Positions 27,901-35,656 of a stretch of 64,000 nt of DNA are shown piece by piece (the stretch's first letter is position 1; each line of letters opens with the position of its first letter). Below the pieces are notes generated by a model that saw only the letters and a list, made by a program, of their open reading frames with translations, did no database searches and was not told the origin of the DNA. Both the position numbers and the translations under genes were made by a program. Origin of the DNA: Fibrobacter sp. (GTDB lineage Bacteria > Fibrobacterota > Fibrobacteria > Fibrobacterales > Fibrobacteraceae); the NCBI GenBank assembly GCA_024398815.1, contig JAKSIL010000006.1, positions 1-64,000 of the forward strand, in the 5' to 3' direction.

Positions 27901-28011
27901 TACTTACAAAAATAGTCCAGAAACAAATTATTTTCTAGACCTTGACAAACAATTTTTTCATTTTTTTTTAGATTTGCACTGAAATTTTGCAAAAAAAATG
28001 CAAAAAAACTC

Positions 28012-28017
28012 TTGACA
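28012..28017 (+). promoter_or_regulatory. Possible -35 hexamer (TTGACA)
   Basis: TTGACA 30 bases before the gene at 28048; another is at 27942-27947. No good -10 is visible, only T-runs, so the promoter is tentative. Confidence 0.25.
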
Positions 28018-28047
28018 AATCAGAAATTAGTGTTTTTTTAAGAAAAT

Positions 28048-28674
28048 ATGCCTAAAAATCTTGCTGAATGCGATTTACCCGTCATAGAGGTCCCGCCGGA
28101 GCTCCGCGGCCCCAGTGATGAAGAAATTTTGGCCAGGGAAGGCAGTAAGGACTCCCCGAAACGGCGTCGTGCAGCCCGCAGGCCTTCGAAAAGGGAACGC
28201 CTGGCGGCTAAAATGCGTAAAGAGATGGCGAACATGGCTCGTATTGCTAGGGTCGCCGAAACGAAGCCTGAACCCAGGATGGCGAAGTCCGCCTTTGAAG
28301 AACCCAGACGCCCGTATGTTTCCCCGATGGGCGAAAAGTCCGACGCCCGCAAAAAGTTGGATTCCCTCTTTACGAAACCCGTCAAGGCGGAACCCATCTC
28401 CATTCCGAGGCCGGAGCTCAAGATGCCCACTTCGGGACGTGTGCTCAAGGGCGCATTTGGCGCAAACATTGCTGAAAAACCGAAGACGGTCGTGGTTTCC
28501 GCAGCCGAGCTTTTGAAACAGCGCATGGAGGAGCGCGCCAAAAAAGTACGCGAGGCGCTGATGGCGAAGAAACGCTCCCTGACTGGAATTTCTGCCGAAG
28601 AACCGGCGACGACTGCCGATGGAACTCCGGTCAAGCGCGGTCGCGGCCGTCCGAGAAAGAATCCCATAGCATAG
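28048..28674 (+). CDS. Basic protein with a C-terminal AT-hook
   Basis: 208 residues, rich in Lys, Arg, Glu and Pro and with little predicted fold. The C-terminus reads GTPVKRGRGRPRKNPIA, a textbook AT-hook (RGRPRK core) that binds the minor groove of AT-rich DNA. The middle includes charged repeats such as RRRAARRPSKRERLAAKMRK and a helical section SAAELLKQRMEERAKKVREA. There are no cysteines, no signal peptide and no membrane segment. It may be a nucleoid-associated or regulatory protein; that is inference from the AT-hook alone. It is monocistronic. Confidence 0.6.
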   Translation: MPKNLAECDLPVIEVPPELRGPSDEEILAREGSKDSPKRRRAARRPSKRERLAAKMRKEMANMARIARVAETKPEPRMAKSAFEEPRRPYVSPMGEKSDARKKLDSLFTKPVKAEPISIPRPELKMPTSGRVLKGAFGANIAEKPKTVVVSAAELLKQRMEERAKKVREALMAKKRSLTGISAEEPATTADGTPVKRGRGRPRKNPIA

Positions 28675-28752
28675 CGGTGCGATTGCGCAAGTCGTCGAAA
28701 ACTGGACGGGCCTGCCGCCGAAAGCTAAACGAAAATTGAAAAAAGAAAAAGA

Positions 28753-28768
28753 CCTTCCTTCCGGAAGG
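28753..28768. terminator. Bidirectional terminator between the AT-hook gene and tRNA-Cys
   Basis: CCTTCC-TTCC-GGAAGG, flanked by A-runs on the left and T-runs on the right. Confidence 0.65.
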
Positions 28769-28779
28769 CCTTTTTTAAG

Positions 28780-28852
28780 AGGCAACGATCAGACTCGAAC
28801 TGATGAATAAGGCTTTTGCAGAGCCGCCCCTTACCAACTTGGGTACGTCGCC
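28780..28852 (-). tRNA. tRNA-Cys (GCA)
   Basis: Read on the minus strand it begins GGCGACGTACCCAAG and ends CGTTGCCT. The acceptor stem pairs over seven bases with one G-U. The anticodon loop is CTGCAAA, giving GCA. The T arm is ATCAG-TTCGAGT-CTGAT. The discriminator is T, as expected for tRNA-Cys. One pair at the top of the anticodon stem is mismatched. CCA is not encoded. Confidence 0.93.
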
Positions 28853-28925
28853 ATTGTGAGCGCTAATATAGGTAATGAAAGCCGTTTTGCCAAGGGTTCC
28901 GGTCCAAAAAAACTAAATTTTGGTC

Positions 28926-29456
28926 ATGTCGGCGGACTTTAAGGTCAAATTCTTGTCATTTTTGGCGGCCCTGTGGATAAGGAGCCTCAGGGTGCGGTTC
29001 TCGGTGCCCGAGGGCTATGGCCCGGGAGTCCTGGGACTTTGGCACCAGGATCTTCTGGCGAGCTGTGCCGCGTTCAAGGACAAGGACGTACACGTGCTCA
29101 TCTCGGAATCCGGCGATGGCGAACTTTTCGCGAAGACGACCGAACGCTTGGGATACCGTGTTTCTCGGGGCTCCGATACCCATGGTTCGCTGAACGTGCG
29201 CCACTTGGCGAAAACCCTGAAAGAAGGCGGCTTTGTGGGAATGGCCCTGGACGGGCCGAAAGGGCCTGCACTGGAAGTCAAGCCGGGGTCGTTGTGGCTT
29301 TCGCAGGTTTCCGGGAGACCGCTTTGGCAAATCTGTGTCCGCTACGGATTGCATTTCCGTTTAAAAACGTGGGATAATTTCATTGTTCCGCTGCCACTGT
29401 CAACAATTGACGTTCAAATTAAGTATTTTTTAGAAGTCAACGAGAATAAACCGTAA
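28926..29456 (+). CDS. DUF374 / lysophospholipid-acyltransferase-like protein
   Basis: 176 residues from the ATG at 28926. The pattern GPGVLGLWHQDLLASCAAFKD, then VLISESGDGELFAKTTERLGY, then RGSDTHGS, and GFVGMALDGPKGPALEVKPG is that of DUF374 proteins, which are distant members of the lysophospholipid acyltransferase superfamily related to LpxL-type enzymes of lipid A synthesis. The H of LWHQD corresponds to the catalytic His position in these proteins. The GxSxG-like and DGPKGP motifs are well kept. The product probably acylates an envelope lipid at the inner membrane. A dnaQ-like gene follows after 16 bases. Confidence 0.75.
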   Translation: MSADFKVKFLSFLAALWIRSLRVRFSVPEGYGPGVLGLWHQDLLASCAAFKDKDVHVLISESGDGELFAKTTERLGYRVSRGSDTHGSLNVRHLAKTLKEGGFVGMALDGPKGPALEVKPGSLWLSQVSGRPLWQICVRYGLHFRLKTWDNFIVPLPLSTIDVQIKYFLEVNENKP

Positions 29457-29472
29457 AAAAGGAAATAGAGTC

Positions 29473-30123
29473 GTGATAGCATTACCTCCAAAATTTGTCG
29501 CATTCGACTTGGAAACGACTGGTCTTAACAATCAGAAAGACGAAATCATTGAAATCGGTGCAGTGAAGTTCACCGTCATGACGGACCCCAAGGGCCGAGT
29601 GGTTCCCAAGAACCTCGGTGAATTCAACATGCTGGTGAAGCCCAACATGCTGATTCCTGCCGAAGCCTCCAGCGTGAACCACATTACCGACGACATGGTG
29701 GAAAACGCACCTCCCGTTGGCGAATGCCTTAGAAAGTTCACTGCCTTCTGCGGCCAGGGCTCCATTCTGCTCGCACACAACGCCAACTTCGACTCCAGTT
29801 TTTTGCGCGTGGCCTACCAGAAGAACCCGCAGTTGATTCCTGGCAACCCGGTCATCGACAGTCTCGTGATGGCGCGTACCATCATGCCGGAACTGGAAAA
29901 CCACAAGTTGGGAAACATTGCGAACATGTTCATGCGCCGTAACGAGTTTTCTATGAAAATCGACCCCGAAAAGATGCACCGCGCCGTCTACGACTGCGAA
30001 ATGCTCATGGAAGTGTTCGTCGCCCTGCTCCGCAAGCGCCTCAAAGAAAAAGATTGGGAGATGGGCAACATCATGGCCGCCATGGCGAAGTACAAGGGCG
30101 TGCCGCAATTCATCAACAAATAA
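29473..30123 (+). CDS. DnaQ-family 3'-5' exonuclease
   Basis: 216 residues starting at a GTG (29473) preceded by GGAAATAGAG. The three exonuclease motifs are present: ExoI FVAFDLETTGLNNQKDEIIE, ExoII LAHNANFDSSFLRVAY, and ExoIII HRAVYDCEML with the H-x4-D arrangement of the DEDDh class. The protein has the size of the proofreading subunit epsilon of DNA polymerase III but lacks a clear C-terminal alpha-binding tail, so it may be the epsilon subunit or a separate exonuclease. It is the last gene of a two-gene unit with the DUF374 gene. Confidence 0.88.
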   Translation: MIALPPKFVAFDLETTGLNNQKDEIIEIGAVKFTVMTDPKGRVVPKNLGEFNMLVKPNMLIPAEASSVNHITDDMVENAPPVGECLRKFTAFCGQGSILLAHNANFDSSFLRVAYQKNPQLIPGNPVIDSLVMARTIMPELENHKLGNIANMFMRRNEFSMKIDPEKMHRAVYDCEMLMEVFVALLRKRLKEKDWEMGNIMAAMAKYKGVPQFINK

Positions 30124-30130
30124 AAAAAAG

Positions 30131-30155
30131 CGCGGAGCGAATCCGCGTTTTTTTT
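30131..30155 (+). terminator. Terminator after the exonuclease gene
   Basis: CGCGGA-GCGAA-TCCGCG followed by eight T residues. Confidence 0.85.
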
Positions 30156-30375
30156 ATGGTTCCAGGTAGGCGCTGGGGTCGTCACAGATGGTTACCCAGT
30201 ATTCGCCGTCGCACCCGGATGTGCAATGCCCTGCGTGTGTTTTCGACCGGTCCAGCTTAATCACGTTGTCGCCGCGGCACTTGTCGCTTTTTGACCACTG
30301 TTCAGAATAGGATTCCGGCGCACAGGCGACAATAAATCCAAACAAAACACACAAAACACCGCCATGCACCAGCAT
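30154..30375 (-). CDS. Small cysteine-rich lipoprotein
   Basis: 73 residues from the ATG at 30375. MLVHGGVLCVLFGFIVAC looks like a short lipoprotein signal with the lipid-bearing Cys18. The mature part has four more cysteines (DKCRGDN, HAGHCTSGCDGE, VTICDDP), a pattern that allows two disulfides in the periplasm. Longer open frames reach into rpmB but do not give a better start. It follows rpmB by 31 bases on the same strand. No family is recognised; the short length and weak ribosome site keep confidence moderate. Confidence 0.5.
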   Translation of the reverse strand: MLVHGGVLCVLFGFIVACAPESYSEQWSKSDKCRGDNVIKLDRSKTHAGHCTSGCDGEYWVTICDDPSAYLEP

Positions 30376-30406
30376 AGCGGCTTTTATGAAATTTTCCTTG
30401 TAGGAA

Positions 30407-30628
30407 TTAGATTCCGAGTTCCTGAGCAACAGCCTGGATTCCGCACTTGTTGATGGTACGGAGACCAGCGGCGCTGACGCGGAGCGTGACCCAGCGGTCT
30501 TCTTCAGGAATGTAGAAGCGCTTCTTCTGGAGGTTCGGAAGCTGCTTCATCAACTTCTTACGATTGGAGTGGGAAACCATGTTACCCACGAGGCCGGCTT
30601 TCCCGGTGACTTCACAAATACGGCTCAT
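30407..30628 (-). CDS. rpmB: 50S ribosomal protein L28
   Basis: 73 residues. MSRICEVTGKAGLVGNMVSH, then LPNLQKKRFYIPEEDRWVTL and RVSAAGLRTINKCGI are the hallmarks of bacterial L28, in the order and length expected. The start at 30628 is chosen because the family begins with M-S-R-x-C-x-x-T-G-K; an upstream ATG adds 11 residues. It lacks the CxxC pair of the zinc-binding form. It lies downstream of ispH with a 70-base gap, an unusual neighbour since rpmB is often next to rpmG. Confidence 0.95.
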   Translation of the reverse strand: MSRICEVTGKAGLVGNMVSHSNRKKLMKQLPNLQKKRFYIPEEDRWVTLRVSAAGLRTINKCGIQAVAQELGI

Positions 30629-30698
30629 AATAAAACTCCGTTGTTTTTTTACGGACACCAATTTTAGATAAAAATTAGTGAACTGTCAAGGTGTAACT

Positions 30699-31631
30699 TT
30701 AGTCTTGTAGTGCCTTTGGAAGGTTAAATTTGGTATTTTCGACCAATTTTACAAGATTTTCAACTTTTACAGGGTTAAATTTTTCTTTTATCCAGTCCAC
30801 GACCTCCTGGACCAGCACTTCGGGAGCGCTGGCTCCGCTCGAAATACCGACGGTTTCGATGTTTTCGAACCAGGTCGGGTCCAGGTCTTTGACGGTCGCG
30901 ATAAGATGGCTCTTGATGCCTTGTTCAAGTCCCAGCTCCATGAGTCGGGAGGAATTGGACGAGTTCTTGGCGCCTACCACGAGGAGCATGTCGACTTGCT
31001 GGCAGAGGTCCAGTACTGCGGCCTGGCGGTTCCCGGTGGCATAGCACAGGTCTCCGGCGTCGGGACCGATGATGTTCGGGAACTTGCTCTTGAGGGCGTC
31101 GATAATCTTGCGGGTCTCGGCGACCGAGAGCGTGGTCTGGGTGATGTAGGCCAGTTCCTTGTCTTCGGGGACCTTTACGGTGGCGACGTCGGCTTCGTTA
31201 CGGATGAGCGTGATGGCGCCGTCGGGAAGCTGGCCGATTGTGCCTTCCACTTCGGCGTGGCCCGCGTGTCCGATCAAGATGATGTGGCGGCCTGCGTTAA
31301 AGTGGCGCTTGGCGCTGTAGTGGACCTTGAGCACCAGCGGGCAACTTGCGTCCAGCACTTGAAGATGGCGTTCTTCGGCATCGGCGTAGATGTGCTCGGC
31401 GACTCCGTGCGCCGAGAATATGACGACGGAGCCTTCGGGGACTTCGTTTACTTCGTCCACGAAGATGACGCCCTTGTCTTTCAGGGTGTCTACCACGAAC
31501 TGGTTGTGCACGATTTCGTGGCGGACGTATATGGGAGCCCCGAATTTTTCAAGAGCCTTTTCTACAACGTGAATGGCGCGGTCCACTCCGGCGCAGAATC
31601 CGCGGGGGGTGGCTAGAACGATTTTTTTCAT
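30699..31631 (-). CDS. ispH: 4-hydroxy-3-methylbut-2-enyl diphosphate reductase
   Basis: 310 residues. The last enzyme of the methylerythritol phosphate pathway, a cytoplasmic iron-sulfur protein making IPP and DMAPP. The three cluster cysteines are visible: ATPRGFCAGVDRAI, LDASCPLVLKVH and GDLCYATGNRQAAV. Other family strings are VRHEIVHNQFVV, VIFSAHGV, GHAGHAEVEGTIGQ and VVGAKNSSNSSRLMEL. It is 17 bases downstream of waaA. Its product feeds the polyprenyl synthase encoded at 18832. Confidence 0.96.
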   Translation of the reverse strand: MKKIVLATPRGFCAGVDRAIHVVEKALEKFGAPIYVRHEIVHNQFVVDTLKDKGVIFVDEVNEVPEGSVVIFSAHGVAEHIYADAEERHLQVLDASCPLVLKVHYSAKRHFNAGRHIILIGHAGHAEVEGTIGQLPDGAITLIRNEADVATVKVPEDKELAYITQTTLSVAETRKIIDALKSKFPNIIGPDAGDLCYATGNRQAAVLDLCQQVDMLLVVGAKNSSNSSRLMELGLEQGIKSHLIATVKDLDPTWFENIETVGISSGASAPEVLVQEVVDWIKEKFNPVKVENLVKLVENTKFNLPKALQD

Positions 31632-31648
31632 GGTCTGTTCCTGTTAAT

Positions 31649-32827
31649 TTATTGGAGCAGTTTCTTTAAGAAGTCAAGAAGTTGATCGTAGGAGTCCTGG
31701 ATTTTGGTGCGTTCGTGCGCGAGGAACGTACTTACGAGTCGGACATCCGGGATGTTTCGTCTGGAGTACCCGGCGGTGGACTGCAATTGCGTGATGACCC
31801 CTTCGCGGACAAGGCTTGCCACGTTTTCTTTTTGACCGGTGGAGAACGGCCCAACGCAGGTGGCTACGCCTGCTTGCAGGGGTTCCCAGAAGTCGTGGAC
31901 TCCGAGACCACGGCTAAAGGACCCGCCGACGACGGCGGTTTTTGCAGTGGCCAGGACTTCTTTCGTTTGGCCGTACTTGCTGACCATGGATACGGCGCCT
32001 TTTTGCACCAGAGGCCATTCTACGACCATCAGTTCCTGGTCGCGGAGGGCTTTGCGGAAAGCGTCGACTTCGGTAAGCCGACGAGGTATGAGCACCACGG
32101 ATTCCTGGCGCTTGATGCTCGATACGATCATGCGGCAGAGGCTTGCCCATTCGGCCATGTGCATCGATACGAACGCTGTGTCGACTGTCGGGTTTTCGGG
32201 CAGCTTGACATCCTGGTTGGACTTGACCCAGGGGAGCAGTTTCCAGTCGCCGCCAATCATCATCTTGGAAATGTTGGCTCTGGAGGCTACATTCAAGAAG
32301 CGCGAAAGGTCTTCGCCGGTTTGCATGCTGGCAAAGCCTACGCCCGAAAAGTCAATGCCTGGAAGGGAACTGCGGTAACGCCCGGAGACTACGGCCACGG
32401 CGGGCTTTACGGACAGCTTGCGCATAGCGCCCAAGTAGCCCGGCCACAGTTCGTTTTCGGCGAGGATTAGCCCCACGGGCTTGACCTTGAGGACGAAATT
32501 CTTGAGTGCGGCGGGAGTGTCGGCGGGGGCGATGGCGGCTTCGATGTTGTAGCCCGATTCCTTGAGAAACTTTACAACTTCGACCTTTTGCGTGGTGATG
32601 AGAATTTTGGGGCAGCTCTCTAAGTCTTCCTGCAGAAACTTTGAAAGATTCAAAAGCATCTTGCATTCGCCGAGGCTCGCCCCGTGGAGCCAAAGGAACG
32701 GGCCTTCGGGCCACGGCCCGCAAAGGCGTTCCGTAATATGGAACTTGTTGTCGACGGCAGGGACCTTGGTGGCGGCTTTGGCCGCTGTTCCTATTGCCTG
32801 GCGTGCTATGCTCAAAATATTAAACAT
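31649..32827 (-). CDS. waaA: 3-deoxy-D-manno-octulosonic acid transferase
   Basis: 392 residues. Adds Kdo to lipid IV-A at the cytoplasmic face of the inner membrane, which shows that the organism builds lipopolysaccharide. Family strings: FLWLHGASLGECKMLLNL, ILITTQKVEVVKFL, LILAENELWPGYL and AVVSGRYRSSLP in the N-terminal half; VLIPRRLTEVDAFRKAL, AVVGGSFSRGLGVHDFWEPL and AGVATCVGPFST in the nucleotide-sugar half. The N-terminal hydrophobic anchor is shorter than in enterobacterial enzymes. The gene lies nine bases after the methyltransferase gene. Confidence 0.93.
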   Translation of the reverse strand: MFNILSIARQAIGTAAKAATKVPAVDNKFHITERLCGPWPEGPFLWLHGASLGECKMLLNLSKFLQEDLESCPKILITTQKVEVVKFLKESGYNIEAAIAPADTPAALKNFVLKVKPVGLILAENELWPGYLGAMRKLSVKPAVAVVSGRYRSSLPGIDFSGVGFASMQTGEDLSRFLNVASRANISKMMIGGDWKLLPWVKSNQDVKLPENPTVDTAFVSMHMAEWASLCRMIVSSIKRQESVVLIPRRLTEVDAFRKALRDQELMVVEWPLVQKGAVSMVSKYGQTKEVLATAKTAVVGGSFSRGLGVHDFWEPLQAGVATCVGPFSTGQKENVASLVREGVITQLQSTAGYSRRNIPDVRLVSTFLAHERTKIQDSYDQLLDFLKKLLQ

Positions 32828-32836
32828 CTGAACCTT

Positions 32837-33490
32837 CTAGGTAAGATATATTTTCGTCAAAACAATCAATAAATTAAAAAACAATAGCCATACCCATGTA
32901 GAGCAATCTGCACAAAATGATTGCCAAACCGTGCGAACTGGCTTTTTTGCAAAATATTTGGCCCTTGCCTCTTCCTTTCCGCTACCGAAAAATGGATTGC
33001 GACCGAAGTTCAGGGCGGGAACTTCCCTGGCCCACGATTCCCATTCCTCGCCGAATTTTTCGTGGAGGAACTTGTCCTCGATGCGCGAAAGAGCCCATTC
33101 GAACAAGACGATGGCGAAAAGGAATGGAATAAGTATCGGGGATGGACCCAGGTGTATAAAGGCGAAGAAGATGGCGATGCTCATGTTGGAGTAATACAAT
33201 GGATGCCGAATCAGGGCGTAAGGCCCCCAAGTGACAAGGGTTTCCGCCTGGTGGACGGAGCCGCGGGTATGGTTTCCGATGTACTGCCTTGTCTTGATTC
33301 GGAGAGCTACTCCTATGAAGAACAAGACGAGTGCGAAGACATCCCATTTGGCGACGACGTGCCTGTATTTGTCGGAACAGTTTGTCAAATCCCAGGGGAA
33401 AGGTTCTGCGGGCATGGCGAGGAGTGCAAGGGCCAAGGCTCCGAGGATGATTCCACGAAAACGGTACAGCAGCTGGGCAGATTTAGACAT
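32837..33490 (-). CDS. Isoprenylcysteine/phospholipid methyltransferase-family membrane protein
   Basis: 217 residues with four or five membrane segments. The stretch LVTWGPYALIRHPLYYSNMSIA matches the G-P-Y-x-x-x-R-H-P-x-Y motif of the ICMT/PEMT family, and SRIEDKFLHEKFGEEWESWAREVP matches the E-x-x-x-x-F-x-x-Y-x-x-Y end of it. These enzymes methylate membrane lipids or prenylated substrates using S-adenosylmethionine. Its ATG at 33490 overlaps the end of the ABC transporter gene by eight bases, so translation is coupled. The substrate is unknown; a lipid is likely given the neighbours waaA and ABC exporter. Confidence 0.75.
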   Translation of the reverse strand: MSKSAQLLYRFRGIILGALALALLAMPAEPFPWDLTNCSDKYRHVVAKWDVFALVLFFIGVALRIKTRQYIGNHTRGSVHQAETLVTWGPYALIRHPLYYSNMSIAIFFAFIHLGPSPILIPFLFAIVLFEWALSRIEDKFLHEKFGEEWESWAREVPALNFGRNPFFGSGKEEARAKYFAKKPVRTVWQSFCADCSTWVWLLFFNLLIVLTKIYLT

Positions 33491-35030
33491 GGTCCATGTC
33501 CATGATGCGGAACTGCTTTTCAAGCTCCTGTGGAAGTTCGTCGTGGCTTGCGATGACGACCCACTTGTCTTGCTTTCGGGCTGTTTCGAGGAATGCGCTA
33601 AGGAGAGGACCGCGGTCGTTCAAGGCTACTGCGGCGAAGGGCTCGTCGAGCAAAATCGCGTGTGCCTTGCTGGCTAGAGCCCATACAAGTGCGACTCTCG
33701 CTCGTTCTCCGCCAGAAAGTCCTTCTTTTTTCAGAAGCTTGCGGGCGTTCGCCAATTGGATGAATTGCTCAATTTCGGGGTTCGGTTCCTGGTCGAGCAG
33801 TTGCTGCAACAGATTCCGCGGGGGAAGTTCCAAGTCTTGCGCCACGAAAAAGATGCCGCGCATTCTCGACTTGGCCATGATTTTCATTTGTCCCAAGTCC
33901 CATTCTTCGAGTTCGGCCAGAAGTCTGAGCAGGGTGGATTTGCCGCTGCCGTTCTTGCCCCTTAAAAGTACGGGAACGTCTTCGCTGAAATTTTCATTCA
34001 GGCCCATGAAAACGTGGGTGTCGGAATTGCTATAGCCGAATCCAGCGTCCTTGATGCAAAGGTCTGTGCCGGAAGCCGGAATGTGCATGTCCTTTTGCGG
34101 AAGGTGGCTGAACTTGATTAAAAGCCTGTAGGCGCTGAGGGTGGAACGGAACTGCGGGAGCGCCCGTGCGCATTCCTTGACCGGTTTGTAGCAGAGCAAT
34201 AGTGCTGAGCAGAACATGACGAGTCCGGTTCCGTCCATCCAGTTCTTGGAAATCAGGAAGGCACAAAACGCGAGTACCAATACCATGGAGAGAACGGAAA
34301 CCGTTTCCATGGTAAGCGAAAGACCGTTTTTGCGGATGCTGGCTTTCAGGCTGCGCTCGCCGAGCACGCGGGCGTCATTGCGCAGGGAACTCGTGATGGA
34401 AGATCTTTCGAAAAGGCTGCTCCAGTAGCGATAAAGTCTACGAGTCCTATTCAAATCGGCCCTGTACTTTGACTTGGCATACAGAAGGGATTCCTCTTCG
34501 GGGCCCATGGCGTGGAGTTTACGCTGAATCCATGCGACTAGCGGGACGATAACCGCAAAAAGGAACAGGGTAAGGGGCCATGAAATGAAAAGCAGTACCG
34601 GCAAAAAAATGGCCAGCTGCAAAACGGCTTGAACGGCCTGGAAAAAGACTCCGCCGTTGTTCTGCAGGACGATGGTGGAGTCGTAGGCGGCTTCGACCAT
34701 CGAATCTCCCTCGGAAGTGTGGAATAATTTGGGCGAAAGGCTTCGGATGGTATGTAGGAACCAGTTGGCGATGTTCGTACCTGTGTCGTACAGGAACGAT
34801 TCCGACGACTTGGTCTTTGCAAAAAGGAAGAGGAGGCGAAGAGTGGTCAAGAGGGCCATTATCGCAACCCATTCGGCAAGCGTGAATACGGATTCGCTGT
34901 TCAGCAAATCCATAAAGGAGCGGATTCCCCATAGCATGGCGGCGTCGGCGACACTTGCCAGCAGCGCTAAGGGTAAAAATCGCAAAATCCCGGCAAAAAG
35001 GGACTTTTTTAACCACTTTTGAATGTTCAC
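33483..35030 (-). CDS. ABC exporter, fused membrane and ATPase domains
   Basis: 515 residues. The N-terminal 300 residues contain five or six hydrophobic segments of an exporter-type membrane domain. The ATPase domain has LLRGKNGSGKSTLLRLLAE (Walker A), VAQDLELPPRNLL (Q loop), LSGGERARVALVWALASK (signature) and AILLDEPFAAV (Walker B), followed by VIASHDELP (H loop). The substrate is unknown. The short ATPase domain and its position first in an operon with an ICMT-like methyltransferase and waaA suggest an envelope lipid or a CydC/D-like role; neither is shown. The start is preceded by a poly-A stretch rather than a good ribosome site. Confidence 0.85.
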   Translation of the reverse strand: MNIQKWLKKSLFAGILRFLPLALLASVADAAMLWGIRSFMDLLNSESVFTLAEWVAIMALLTTLRLLFLFAKTKSSESFLYDTGTNIANWFLHTIRSLSPKLFHTSEGDSMVEAAYDSTIVLQNNGGVFFQAVQAVLQLAIFLPVLLFISWPLTLFLFAVIVPLVAWIQRKLHAMGPEEESLLYAKSKYRADLNRTRRLYRYWSSLFERSSITSSLRNDARVLGERSLKASIRKNGLSLTMETVSVLSMVLVLAFCAFLISKNWMDGTGLVMFCSALLLCYKPVKECARALPQFRSTLSAYRLLIKFSHLPQKDMHIPASGTDLCIKDAGFGYSNSDTHVFMGLNENFSEDVPVLLRGKNGSGKSTLLRLLAELEEWDLGQMKIMAKSRMRGIFFVAQDLELPPRNLLQQLLDQEPNPEIEQFIQLANARKLLKKEGLSGGERARVALVWALASKAHAILLDEPFAAVALNDRGPLLSAFLETARKQDKWVVIASHDELPQELEKQFRIMDMDHV

Positions 35031-35063
35031 GAAAAAAAAATAAAAAAAAGTTGCCGGGCCCCC

Positions 35064-35091
35064 TTTACAAAAACAAGATAATATCTATATT
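35064..35091 (+). promoter_or_regulatory. Promoter of tRNA-Glu
   Basis: TTTACA (35064-35069), a 16-base spacer and TATATT (35086-35091), ending 16 bases before the tRNA. This is the best-formed promoter in the window and supports TATATT as a usable -10 in this genome. Confidence 0.7.
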
Positions 35092-35107
35092 TGGCCCTAC
35101 ACAAGAC

Positions 35108-35180
35108 GCCCCTATCGTCTAGTGGCCTAGGACTCGGGATTTTCATTCCCGCAACAGCAGTTCAAACCTGCTTGGGGGTA
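35108..35180 (+). tRNA. tRNA-Glu (UUC)
   Basis: Begins GCCCCTATCGTCTAG and ends TGGGGGTA. The anticodon stem CGGGA/TCCCG encloses TTTTCAT, giving TTC. The T arm is AGCAG-TTCAAAC-CTGCT. The acceptor pairs over seven bases with two G-U wobbles. CCA is not encoded. Confidence 0.95.
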
Positions 35181-35188
35181 TAAAAAAA

Positions 35189-35217
35189 GAGCTCGCGAAA
35201 GCGGGCTCTTTTTTTTA
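35189..35217 (+). terminator. Terminator after tRNA-Glu
   Basis: AGAGCTCGC-GAAA-GCGGGCTCT with a GNRA-type loop, followed by eight T residues. Confidence 0.85.
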
Positions 35218-35576
35218 CCCCAATCTGCCCAGGGCGGTATAAAAAGGACCTCTCCGAAAAAATGCTCTTTTAAATGCTCTTTTTTGTCGAAATATACCGG
35301 CTAAATTCAATAAAATTGGAATTTAGCTGGTGTGTTTGTTACGTTATGTGCATAAAACCTGCGGCAATTAGCGAAATTCTCGCGATATTTCTGCTGTTTG
35401 TTGCCAAAAGATGGACCGTGTTCCGCAAATTTCGCCACTCTGTTGCGTACAAACTAAAATTTATACGGGCCAAATTACGGAATTTTCATTTTTGGCTGGT
35501 GTCTTTTTAAAGAATGGAGCAAATTGGCGCCTCTCTAAGCCGCACGCAATTTTTTGAAAACGAATCTGCACGAAAA
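35218..35576. other. Gene-free stretch between tRNA-Glu and the carboxyltransferase gene
   Basis: About 360 AT-rich bases. AAATGCTCTTTT occurs twice in tandem near 35262-35284. GCTGGTGT(G/C)TTT occurs twice, near 35326 and 35498. A 78-codon open frame at 35274-35510 has no ribosome site and a non-protein-like composition, so I do not call it. I recognise no RNA gene here. Confidence 0.5.
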
Positions 35577-35600
35577 AGCCCCGGACTTAAGTCCGAGGCT
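35577..35600 (-). terminator. Terminator after the carboxyltransferase gene
   Basis: AGCCTCGGACTT-AAGTCCGGGGCT (minus strand), a 12-base-pair stem with one mismatch, followed by TTTTTCG. Confidence 0.8.
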
Positions 35601-35656
35601 TTTCAATTGCCTTGTCGCTTCGACTTGCGGGCTAGGACCGCAGGCCTATGCTGCAA

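Noticed and set aside
35274-35510. 78-codon open frame after tRNA-Glu
   Set aside because: No ribosome site, biased to F, L, K and I in an AT-rich stretch, and no recognisable family.
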